A DNA stretch of 64,000 bases from Kapaibacterium sp044224925 (GTDB lineage Bacteria; Bacteroidota; Ignavibacteria; Kapaibacteriales; Kapaibacteriaceae), in contig JBGAJM010000011.1 of NCBI GenBank assembly GCA_044224925.1, positions 1 through 64,000 of the forward strand, given 5' to 3'. The notes below the pieces were generated by a model. That model did no database searches. It saw only the letters and a list, made by a program, of their open reading frames with translations, and was not told where the DNA came from. This document shows, in pieces, positions 57,650 to 64,000 of this stretch (the first letter of the stretch is position 1; the number at the start of each line of letters is the position of its first letter). The position numbers and the translations under genes were made by a program.

Positions 57650-58360
57650 ATGTCTGACCGTCGCGACTTCATCAAAGCAACTGCCGCAGGCGCCCTTGGC
57701 CTTGCCGCCCTCCCCTCCATCGAGTCCATCGCGGCCTCCACGGCCCCTCCGGCTCCCACCAAGCACGAACTTCCGCCCTTGCCTTATGCCTACGATGCGC
57801 TCGAGCCGCACATCGATGCGCAGACCATGCAACTGCATCACGACAAGCACCATGCCGCTTATGTGACCGGTCTGAACAAGGCCGAAGAGGAATTGGCCAA
57901 GGCGCGGGCCTCGGGAGACTTTGCGCTGATCCAGCACTGGTCCAAGCAGGCAGCCTTCCATGGTGGCGGACATTATCTGCACTCTATGTTCTGGACGGTG
58001 ATGGCGCCGGCCGGGAAGGGTGGCGGGGGAGAACCTACGGGCGCGCTCAAGGACCTGATCGTGGAGAGCTTCGGTTCGTTCGACGCCTTCAAGAAGCAGC
58101 TCAGCGCCGCCGCCGCCGCCGTCGAGGGCAGCGGATGGGGCTTGGTCCACTACCGTCCGTCCGACCGATCCCTCATCATCCTCCAGGCCGAGAACCAGCA
58201 CAAGCTCACGTCGTGGGGTAGCACGCCCGTGCTCGGGATCGACGTGTGGGAGCATGCCTACTACCTCAAGTACCAGAACAAGCGGGCAGATTATATCGCC
58301 GCTTGGTGGAATGTGGTGAACTGGGCAGAGGTGGCACGGCGGGTGGAGAATGCCCGCTAG
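57650..58360 (+). CDS. Superoxide dismutase (Fe/Mn), Tat-exported
   Basis: A 236-residue Fe/Mn superoxide dismutase preceded by a twin-arginine signal (SDRRDFIKATAAGALGLAAL). The metal ligands are visible in LHHDKHHAAYV, HSMFW region, and DVWEHAYYLKYQNKR (Asp and His). The Tat signal means the folded, metal-loaded enzyme should go to the periplasm, unlike most bacterial SODs of this class. The start is ATG 57650 with AAGGGA upstream. Metal preference cannot be told. Confidence 0.93.
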   Translation: MSDRRDFIKATAAGALGLAALPSIESIAASTAPPAPTKHELPPLPYAYDALEPHIDAQTMQLHHDKHHAAYVTGLNKAEEELAKARASGDFALIQHWSKQAAFHGGGHYLHSMFWTVMAPAGKGGGGEPTGALKDLIVESFGSFDAFKKQLSAAAAAVEGSGWGLVHYRPSDRSLIILQAENQHKLTSWGSTPVLGIDVWEHAYYLKYQNKRADYIAAWWNVVNWAEVARRVENAR

Positions 58361-58430
58361 GTCCGTCGGCATCTGTGCATAACTCAATAAGTCCTTGAGC
58401 TGCATGAATAAACCTTAATGCAAATAAATG

Positions 58431-58460
58431 TTGCATGGGTCGTAAATGCACGTATATTTG
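58431..58460 (+). promoter_or_regulatory. Promoter of the RRM protein gene with overlapping inverted repeat
   Basis: TTG (58431-58433), a 19-base spacer and TATATTTG (58453-58460) match TTTG/TAnnTTTG; read the other way it is TTGCAT-N16-TATATT. The transcript should start near 58465, leaving a 99-base leader. A perfect inverted repeat atgcaa-N7-ttgcat (58418-58436) overlaps the -33 box, a likely operator. A cccacg/cgtggg hairpin (58466-58489) opens the leader. Confidence 0.7.
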
Positions 58461-58563
58461 TCTATCCCACGGGGGCGGACCATCGTGGGGATCGTGCCGA
58501 GTCGAGATAAATTCACTGGTTCTTCATGGCACGGAACTGAATTTGGTCCGTATTGAGGTTTGT

Positions 58564-58842
58564 ATGAATATCTATGTTGGCAACCTTCCTTATTCGATGG
58601 GCGACGCTGAATTGCGCCAATCATTCGAAGAGTTTGGTGCAGTTTCGAACGCTTCGGTCGTGAAGGACAAGTTCACAGGCCGTAGCCGTGGTTTCGGCTT
58701 TGTTGAAATGCCCGATACCGACGCAGCGAATAACGCTATCGAGTCGATGAACGGTCGCAACCTGGGCGGTCGCCCATTGGTAGCGAACGAAGCACGTCCA
58801 CGCGATGAGCGTCCGCGCTTCAACAATCGCGATCGCTATTGA
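58564..58842 (+). CDS. RRM-type RNA-binding protein
   Basis: A 92-residue protein that is one RNA-recognition motif plus a short Arg/Asn-rich tail. RNP2 is IYVGNL (residues 3-8) and RNP1 is RGFGFVEM (about 43-50), with the usual aromatic residues. Such small RRM proteins (RbpA type) are common in Bacteroidota and cyanobacteria and often respond to cold. It has its own promoter, a 99-base leader that could fold, and a strong terminator, so it is a single-gene unit. Confidence 0.93.
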   Translation: MNIYVGNLPYSMGDAELRQSFEEFGAVSNASVVKDKFTGRSRGFGFVEMPDTDAANNAIESMNGRNLGGRPLVANEARPRDERPRFNNRDRY

Positions 58843-58870
58843 TCAGGCAATAACCAAGATCAAATCCTCA

Positions 58871-58899
58871 AGGACCGCCATTTGGCGGTCCTTTTTTTT
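58871..58899 (+). terminator. Rho-independent terminator after the RRM gene
   Basis: A perfect 10-base-pair stem (aggaccgcca 58871-58880 with tggcggtcct 58883-58892), a two-base loop and a T8 tail. One of the strongest terminators in the window. Confidence 0.95.
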
Positions 58900-58975
58900 T
58901 GCCCCTCCCCTTCTGTCCTTTCCCGTATTTTGCGCGTTCATGAATACCGCACGCCGTGCTTATCACGAGGAATGA

Positions 58976-60064
58976 ATGCAACTCTTTGACACACTTCAAG
59001 ACCTTGGCCACGAACAAGTGGTTCTGTGTTCGGACAAGATCACCGGCCTCCGCGCCATCATTGCCATCCACGATACGTCACTCGGACCTGCCCTGGGCGG
59101 CACACGATTCTGGAACTATGCCAGCGACGAAGAAGCGCTCACCGATGCGCTGCGACTCTCTCGCGGGATGACGTATAAGGCGGCCGTCAGCGGCGTGAAT
59201 CTGGGAGGCGGCAAGGCTGTCATCATCGGAGATGCGCGAACAATGAAGTCGGAGGCGCTCTTCCGTGCCTACGGTCGCATGGTCGATTCGCTGCGCGGAC
59301 GGTACATCACGGCCGAGGACGTGAACACCAGTGTTCGCGATATGGAGTGGATCCGCATGGAGACCAAGTACGTCACGGGCGTCGGCGGTCAGGGCGGTTC
59401 CGGCGATCCAAGTCCGGTCACGGCCCTAGGCGTGTATTCGGGCATGAAGGCCTGCGCTCGCTTCGCATGGGGAACCGACTCGCTGAATGGCAAGCGCATC
59501 GTGGTACAAGGCGCCGGAAACGTGGCCTCGCACCTCGTGCACTCGCTCACCAAGGAAGGTGCCAAGGTCTTCGTCACCGATATCTTCAATGAAAAGGCAC
59601 AGGACCTTGCAGCCCAGACCGGCGCAACGGTGATCAAGCCCGAAGAAGTGTTCACCACCGAGTGCGACATCTTCTCTCCCAATGCCCTTGGTGCCATCCT
59701 GAACGACGAGACGATCCCGAACCTCTCCTGCTCCATCGTGTGCGGCGGAGCCAACAATCAACTCAAGGAAGAACGGAAGCACGGTACCATGCTCAAGGAG
59801 CGCGGCATCGTCTACGGTCCGGACTACGTGGTGAACTCCGGTGGTCTGATGAACGTGGCCTCTGAGGTCGAAGGATACGACCGCGACAAGGTGATGCGTC
59901 AGGCACAGGGCGTGTTCGATATCACGATGAACATCCTGGTCACGGCCAAAGAGCGTAACATTCTTCCCGTTGAAGCATCGAATGCAATAGCTGAAGAGCG
60001 CATTCACAAGGTGCGTCACGTTCACGGCGGCTACAACGGATCGCCAACGATCCGTGGTGTGTAA
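58976..60064 (+). CDS. Glu/Leu/Phe/Val dehydrogenase family, leucine-dehydrogenase type
   Basis: A 362-residue NAD(P)-dependent amino-acid dehydrogenase. The catalytic lysine region is MTYKAAVSGVNLGGGKAVI, the glycine-rich dinucleotide loop is VQGAGNVASHL (GxGxxxxx), and the C-terminal SGGLMNVASEVEGY is typical of the leucine/valine branch rather than of glutamate dehydrogenase, which is longer. It interconverts a branched-chain amino acid and its keto acid. GAGGA five bases before ATG 58976 fixes the start. nusB follows after four bases. Confidence 0.9.
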   Translation: MQLFDTLQDLGHEQVVLCSDKITGLRAIIAIHDTSLGPALGGTRFWNYASDEEALTDALRLSRGMTYKAAVSGVNLGGGKAVIIGDARTMKSEALFRAYGRMVDSLRGRYITAEDVNTSVRDMEWIRMETKYVTGVGGQGGSGDPSPVTALGVYSGMKACARFAWGTDSLNGKRIVVQGAGNVASHLVHSLTKEGAKVFVTDIFNEKAQDLAAQTGATVIKPEEVFTTECDIFSPNALGAILNDETIPNLSCSIVCGGANNQLKEERKHGTMLKERGIVYGPDYVVNSGGLMNVASEVEGYDRDKVMRQAQGVFDITMNILVTAKERNILPVEASNAIAEERIHKVRHVHGGYNGSPTIRGV

Positions 60065-60068
60065 TAGC

Positions 60069-60659
60069 ATGGCACTCGAACGACCAGACGACAAATTCCC
60101 CACGAGCAAGACACGTTCCGTACGTGGCACTCGACACATGGCGCGCGAAAAAGTGTTGCAGATCCTGGCAGCATGTTTCGAAACGCCTGAAGAATGGGGG
60201 ATTATCTTCCCGCACATCTTCTTCCGACAGTTCACCTTCGAAGCCCTTGATACGGCAGGCGAGGGGACACGTATTCTCCGTCCCGAAGAAGTGATGGAAC
60301 TGGATGCCGACATTCCTATCCAGTGGTCCAAGGAAGACGAAGACTATGCCGTGCACCTCCTCCAGGCTGTACGGTCCATGCTCGATAAAAGTCAGGCCCT
60401 CATCGACAAGCACGCCGTCAATTGGGACCTTGAGCGCATTGCGTTGCTCGATCGGATCCTCATGCACATGGCCATTGCCGAGCTGATCACCTGTCACGAC
60501 ATTCCCGTCAAGGTCACGATCAACGAAGTGATCGAACTTGCCAAGCGCTATTCAACCGACAAGAGCGGAACCTTCATCAACGGAATTCTCGATGCTGCGG
60601 TCGCAGACCTGCGCTCGGAAGGACGTATCGTGAAAGAAGGCCGCGGATTGCAAGAGTGA
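60069..60659 (+). CDS. nusB: Transcription antitermination protein NusB
   Basis: A 196-residue protein. The last 80 residues match the NusB core (NWDLERIALLDRILMHMAIAEL, then KVTINEVIELAKRYSTDKSGTFINGILDAAV). It binds boxA RNA with NusE and stops premature termination of rRNA. The N-terminal part is longer than in E. coli NusB (139 residues), with extra acidic loops. boxA-like sites lie in the rRNA operon of this window. It follows the leucine-type dehydrogenase by four bases. Confidence 0.9.
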   Translation: MALERPDDKFPTSKTRSVRGTRHMAREKVLQILAACFETPEEWGIIFPHIFFRQFTFEALDTAGEGTRILRPEEVMELDADIPIQWSKEDEDYAVHLLQAVRSMLDKSQALIDKHAVNWDLERIALLDRILMHMAIAELITCHDIPVKVTINEVIELAKRYSTDKSGTFINGILDAAVADLRSEGRIVKEGRGLQE

Positions 60660-60684
60660 CATTTCCTATTTCTTCGGAGTTGTG

Positions 60685-62760
60685 ATGAGACGTCTCTTCC
60701 TTGTATTGCTCGTTGGCCTTGCCGCCTTGCCCATGATGGCACAACCGGCAGTGGACTGGGTTCGATTGGGTCTGGGTCCGAATCCGGATGATGCCACGTC
60801 GATCGCCGTTGCACCGAATGGTGAAGTGCGCGTGGCGGGCACGTTCTCGGATTCCATCACCTTCGACAAAGAGAAGATCCAAGCGTACGGCAACTACGAT
60901 GTGTACATGACGCGCTTTGCCGCCAATGGCAATGTGATGATCGCGAACACCTATGGTGGTCTCGATGTAGACGAGTGCAACAGCATTGCCGTCGACAACA
61001 AGGGCAACGCGTACGTTTGCGGCGCGTTCTCGGATCAAATGCTGATCGGTGATACCACGCTTGAGACGATCGACCTTGCAAGCGTCGACATCTTCGTCGC
61101 AAAGTTCGACCGCATGGGTGTCTTCCTGTGGGCCAAGGTCTTCGGCTCCACGAACTTCGATGAGTCCGGTCCCTACGTGGCCGCAGACTCCACCGGCAAC
61201 GTTTATCTGGCCGGGATGTTCGGTCGTACCGCACAGTTCGATACCAAGCGGATCACAGCCGACGGAAAGGCCGATATGTTCTTGTGCAAACTGAACTCGT
61301 CGGGCTCCGTACAATGGGTGAAGAAGATCGGCGGCATCGAGAACGATCGCGCAGCCGGCCTTTGCATCAACAAGGATGGCTCCCGCATCAACGTGGTCGG
61401 AACGTTCGAAGGCGTTGTGCGCTTCGACGATACCGACGTGACGAGCTTCAATGACAAGGCGGACTTCTTCGTGGTCTCCTACGACAACACGGGTGTGATC
61501 AAGTGGTGGCACCGCATGGGAACACCCGGCATCGATCGCGGCATTGCCTGCACAATGGATCGCAAGGGCAACCTCGTGATCACCGGCGCATTCGCCGGCG
61601 CAATGTCCTTCCTCGACGATGCACCTCCGACGAATTCAAATGGCGAGCTCTATACCGACATCTTCCTTGCAAAGCTTGACGGTGTTGGTGGATTTGCGTG
61701 GACGAAGAAGTTCGGTGGCATCAACGAGGACTTTGCTTCCTGCGTGGCCACTGATAAGAACAACAACATCTATGTTGGCGGATACTACGACAGCTCAACG
61801 GTCTTCGGTGAAAATGTCATCGAGGGCGAGGGAGGTCGCGAGGCCGTCATGTTCAAGGTGAATGAAGTTGGCGAATACGACTGGGTGGTTCAGGCAACCG
61901 GTCCGTATGACGACGAGATCCACGGTGTGGTTGTCGATGAGAACAACAACCCTATCGTCTGCGGTGTGTTCGATTCGAAAGTGACGATCGGTACGACCGT
62001 GTACGATGGACAGCGATTCTCCGATGTATTCGTCACGCGTTACAAGTGCGGACCGAACACGCTCTTCATTCCGGCCGTCACCAAGGTGGACATGTGTCAG
62101 GGCGCTGATACGCTCTTGCGTGTACGCGATGGCTATCCGGGCTATCAGTGGTACGACAACAACAATGCCGTGGCCGGTGCCACACGTAGTCGGTTCTCTC
62201 TTGATCAGCTCACCACAGGTGTGCACAAGATCAAGGTGCAGGTAACAGGCTATGATCTCTGTGTTGGATTTAGCGTCGAGGTCACGGTCACCGTTTCCGA
62301 TGGAATGGCCAAGCCAACCATTGCAACCATGGGCACAGATCTGAAGGCGAGCATCGATAATGCTGCGAAGTATGAGTGGACGCGCGAAGGAAAGCCAACG
62401 ACGAAGAATGGAACACAGACCATTGCCACGGAAGGCCCTGGACTGTATCGTGTGCGAGTGACCGATTCCACAGGCTGTACGCGTTGGAGCGATGGCGTGG
62501 TGATCGGTACCACCGACGTGGCCACGGAATTCTCCACGTCGGCCGTTACACTCCGTCCGAACCCTGCCTTCGAATCGCTGACCGTGAACACGGGTGGCGA
62601 TGCCACGGTGCGGATCGTTGACATGGTCGGTAACACCGTGCATGCTGAGCAAGCATCCGGTGCGGCAACCGTTGCTCTGCAGAACTTTGCACCGGGCGCC
62701 TACATGGTCGTGGTCCTACGCGGTTCGGAAATGATCCGTCTGCCCTTCATCAAGCAGTAA
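60685..62760 (+). CDS. T9SS-exported beta-propeller (SBBP repeat) protein
   Basis: A 691-residue surface protein: signal peptide (1-20), about seven SBBP-type repeats of some 55-65 residues (each with a VAGTFSD-, VCGAFSD-, LAGMFGR-like strand, then a DVFVAKFD-like strand), an Ig-like region, and a type A T9SS sorting domain (LRPNPAFESLTVNTG, VRIVDMVGNTV, FAPGAYMVVV). GGAG five bases before ATG 60685 decides that start over a GTG three bases upstream. It is related in plan to the protein at 38712. The last 45 bases overlap the convergent glycosyltransferase gene. Confidence 0.88.
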   Translation: MRRLFLVLLVGLAALPMMAQPAVDWVRLGLGPNPDDATSIAVAPNGEVRVAGTFSDSITFDKEKIQAYGNYDVYMTRFAANGNVMIANTYGGLDVDECNSIAVDNKGNAYVCGAFSDQMLIGDTTLETIDLASVDIFVAKFDRMGVFLWAKVFGSTNFDESGPYVAADSTGNVYLAGMFGRTAQFDTKRITADGKADMFLCKLNSSGSVQWVKKIGGIENDRAAGLCINKDGSRINVVGTFEGVVRFDDTDVTSFNDKADFFVVSYDNTGVIKWWHRMGTPGIDRGIACTMDRKGNLVITGAFAGAMSFLDDAPPTNSNGELYTDIFLAKLDGVGGFAWTKKFGGINEDFASCVATDKNNNIYVGGYYDSSTVFGENVIEGEGGREAVMFKVNEVGEYDWVVQATGPYDDEIHGVVVDENNNPIVCGVFDSKVTIGTTVYDGQRFSDVFVTRYKCGPNTLFIPAVTKVDMCQGADTLLRVRDGYPGYQWYDNNNAVAGATRSRFSLDQLTTGVHKIKVQVTGYDLCVGFSVEVTVTVSDGMAKPTIATMGTDLKASIDNAAKYEWTREGKPTTKNGTQTIATEGPGLYRVRVTDSTGCTRWSDGVVIGTTDVATEFSTSAVTLRPNPAFESLTVNTGGDATVRIVDMVGNTVHAEQASGAATVALQNFAPGAYMVVVLRGSEMIRLPFIKQ

Positions 62761-63927
62761 GGGCGGTCGGCGCAGATCGAGCGCCAGCGCCACGTAGACA
62801 GGCACATATTCAAGCAATAACCAAGCGGGGTGTTCCAACCACACCCCGCTTTCTTTTTGTGTGAGCACGAACAGACCGTAGATGCTCACCATTGCAGCGA
62901 ACACGATCGAGCTGCGCATCGGACGCAGAACGGCAAACGCAATGGCCGGCACGGCATACCACGGATGCACAACAGGCGAGAAGGCGAGCACGGCCATCAT
63001 CGACAACTGCATGCCGATCTCCGGACGTTGTCGATACCGCAACCATGCGGCGATCATCACCACACCGGCCACGCCAGCCGATACATACCGCACCAAGCGC
63101 GGATCGTCCGTCACACGATGCAGGATCCAGTGCCACGCGCTGTTCGCACTCCATACCGATGCATACTTCTGCAACGCCACAAACATCCATGGATCGTACG
63201 ACAGAAGGAAGATCGCCGCACACGTGCCTGCAGTGGTGATGGCGAACACAACAGCCTTCCGTCGTGGCAGCGCATACAACATCCACGGTAGGAATAACGC
63301 TGGGAGGAATTTCACACCGATCCCTAGCGCAAGCAGCACACCGCCAATGGCCGGTCGCCGTTGATACATGTACAGTGAAGCCAACACAAAGAACATCATC
63401 ACGATGTCGATATGAGCATCCATGCTGAACTGTGTGATCATGCATGGCGACAGGGCAGCGATGAGGATGTATTCAGGTGGACGTTGCCAACGACGCAGGA
63501 ACAACATCAGCAAGATCATAACACCGAGCTCGGCAAGCAGCGTTGGGAGCTTCCACCAGATCGATGCACCGAATGCCCATGTGGACGCAGCGAACCACCA
63601 CTCTGCAACGGGCGGATAGATCGTGTGAATGTGCGGATATGTCACGCGCGCCGGCAGGTCATGCGTGTGCAGCCAACGAAGCGTCGTGTCGTTCGGAGCA
63701 TAACGATACGGCGAGATGCCATGCGTTGCCACGATCCCGTCCCATTGATAGCGCGAGATGTCATCACTGAAGTACGGAGGGACGGTGAAGGCGGCAAGGT
63801 GGAGTGCACCGGCCACGATCAAGAGTGCACGCCGCATGCGTGGGGTTACACGCGAGCGCATGAGCCACACACAAAGTGCAAGCCAACACACCGATGCGAC
63901 GATCCAGGCCCACGTCATCGTTGCCAT
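62716..63927 (-). CDS. GT-C type membrane glycosyltransferase
   Basis: A 403-residue protein with about ten membrane helices and the extracytoplasmic motif SDDISRYQWDGIVATHGISPYRYAP near residues 54-78, characteristic of polyprenyl-phosphate-dependent GT-C enzymes such as GT87 mannosyltransferases. The conserved Asp pair (DD) is the presumed catalytic site. Acceptor unknown. The first ATG (63927) lies 13 bases inside the end of an upstream gene; the second (63918) is an alternative. Confidence 0.8.
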   Translation of the reverse strand: MATMTWAWIVASVCWLALCVWLMRSRVTPRMRRALLIVAGALHLAAFTVPPYFSDDISRYQWDGIVATHGISPYRYAPNDTTLRWLHTHDLPARVTYPHIHTIYPPVAEWWFAASTWAFGASIWWKLPTLLAELGVMILLMLFLRRWQRPPEYILIAALSPCMITQFSMDAHIDIVMMFFVLASLYMYQRRPAIGGVLLALGIGVKFLPALFLPWMLYALPRRKAVVFAITTAGTCAAIFLLSYDPWMFVALQKYASVWSANSAWHWILHRVTDDPRLVRYVSAGVAGVVMIAAWLRYRQRPEIGMQLSMMAVLAFSPVVHPWYAVPAIAFAVLRPMRSSIVFAAMVSIYGLFVLTQKESGVWLEHPAWLLLEYVPVYVALALDLRRPPLLLDEGQTDHFRTA

Positions 63928-64000
63928 CGCATTGTGCGATACCGTGCAATGGTCGACAAGATCTTCACACCTGCACGCACAGAACCACGAATGGTTCCGG
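63915..64000 (-). CDS. Partial gene cut by the right edge, C-terminus
   Basis: Reading the minus strand from the edge gives an open frame of 27 codons (residues GTIRGSVRAGVKIL, then ARYRTMRWQR) that ends in TGA overlapping the glycosyltransferase start. It is basic and helical. That it is the tail of a real gene is inferred from the compact, overlapping style of this genome; no family can be named from so little. Confidence 0.4.
   Translation of the reverse strand, partial: GTIRGSVRAGVKILSTIARYRTMRWQR

Noticed and set aside
56314..57762. Minus-strand open frame of 482 codons opposite uspA and fbp
   Set aside because: Both plus-strand genes have clear family motifs; the minus frame shows none.

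Overview
The window looks like a chromosomal piece of a Bacteroidota-related bacterium. My best guess is the Kapabacteria/OPB56 lineage near Chlorobiota and Ignavibacteria. The reasons are two surface proteins with a clear type IX secretion (T9SS) C-terminal sorting domain and a third with a degenerate one, Bacteroidota-type promoter boxes (TAnnTTTG), DUF4270-like and YbbR genes in Bacteroidota-like settings, a Sec-exported clade II nitrous oxide reductase, and a 16S gene with a very short V1 loop. The lineage is inferred by reading the 16S by eye, not by a search. The DNA is GC-rich, evenly coded and densely packed. No phage, insertion sequence, CRISPR array or other mobile element was seen.

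Layout. 1-4.5 kb (minus): a nitrous oxide respiration block, namely an Rrf2 regulator, the di-iron repair protein RIC/ScdA, a lipoprotein cytochrome c, nosZ, a small membrane protein and the start of nosL, which runs off the left edge. 4.6-10.3 kb (plus): marR, then nadE, a NarL-type response regulator, a DUF58 protein, dapA and folP. 10.3-16.5 kb (minus): sppA with its own terminator, then queF-queD-gltX-lipoprotein-NtrC-type regulator. 16.6-23.5 kb: queA (+), ybbR-dnaG-folK-folB (-), ferritin and a split heptose kinase/adenylyltransferase pair (+). 23.5-27.4 kb (-): a GT5 glycosyltransferase, a DUF4270-like lipoprotein and an outer-membrane protein. 27.5-28.3 kb: a SIMPL-domain protein.

28.26-33.63 kb holds a complete rRNA operon: promoter, boxA, 16S, tRNA-Ile(GAT), tRNA-Ala(TGC), 23S, 5S and terminator. 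Long inverted repeats flank 16S and 23S and would form the RNase III processing stalks. A secreted copper amine oxidase with all its cofactor residues follows directly.

35.5-40.8 kb (-): lipoprotein, beta-propeller surface protein, purC, rodA and pdxA in one tight run. 40.9-47.3 kb: a 969-residue T9SS cargo translationally coupled to a protein with two OmpA domains, then a small membrane protein and an outer-membrane protein. 47.3-56 kb: miaB, a four-helix-bundle protein, a DUF6438 lipoprotein, an esterase, thiamine pyrophosphokinase coupled to a signal-less BtuF-like protein, and a 1249-residue TPR/DUF3857/transglutaminase protein. 56-64 kb: uspA, fbp, a Tat-exported superoxide dismutase, an RRM RNA-binding protein with a well-formed promoter, leader and terminator, leucine-type dehydrogenase, nusB, a T9SS beta-propeller protein, and a GT-C membrane glycosyltransferase preceded by a gene cut by the right edge.

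Taken together the genes describe a diderm heterotroph with N2O-reducing capacity, queuosine and folate synthesis, LPS heptose supply, T9SS surface display and oxidative-stress defence. The most rewarding places to look are the nos block and its unknown membrane protein, the Rrf2 operator, promoter boxes that place transcript starts on the start codons, the T9SS/OmpA gene pair, the TPK/BtuF-like pair and the large transglutaminase protein.
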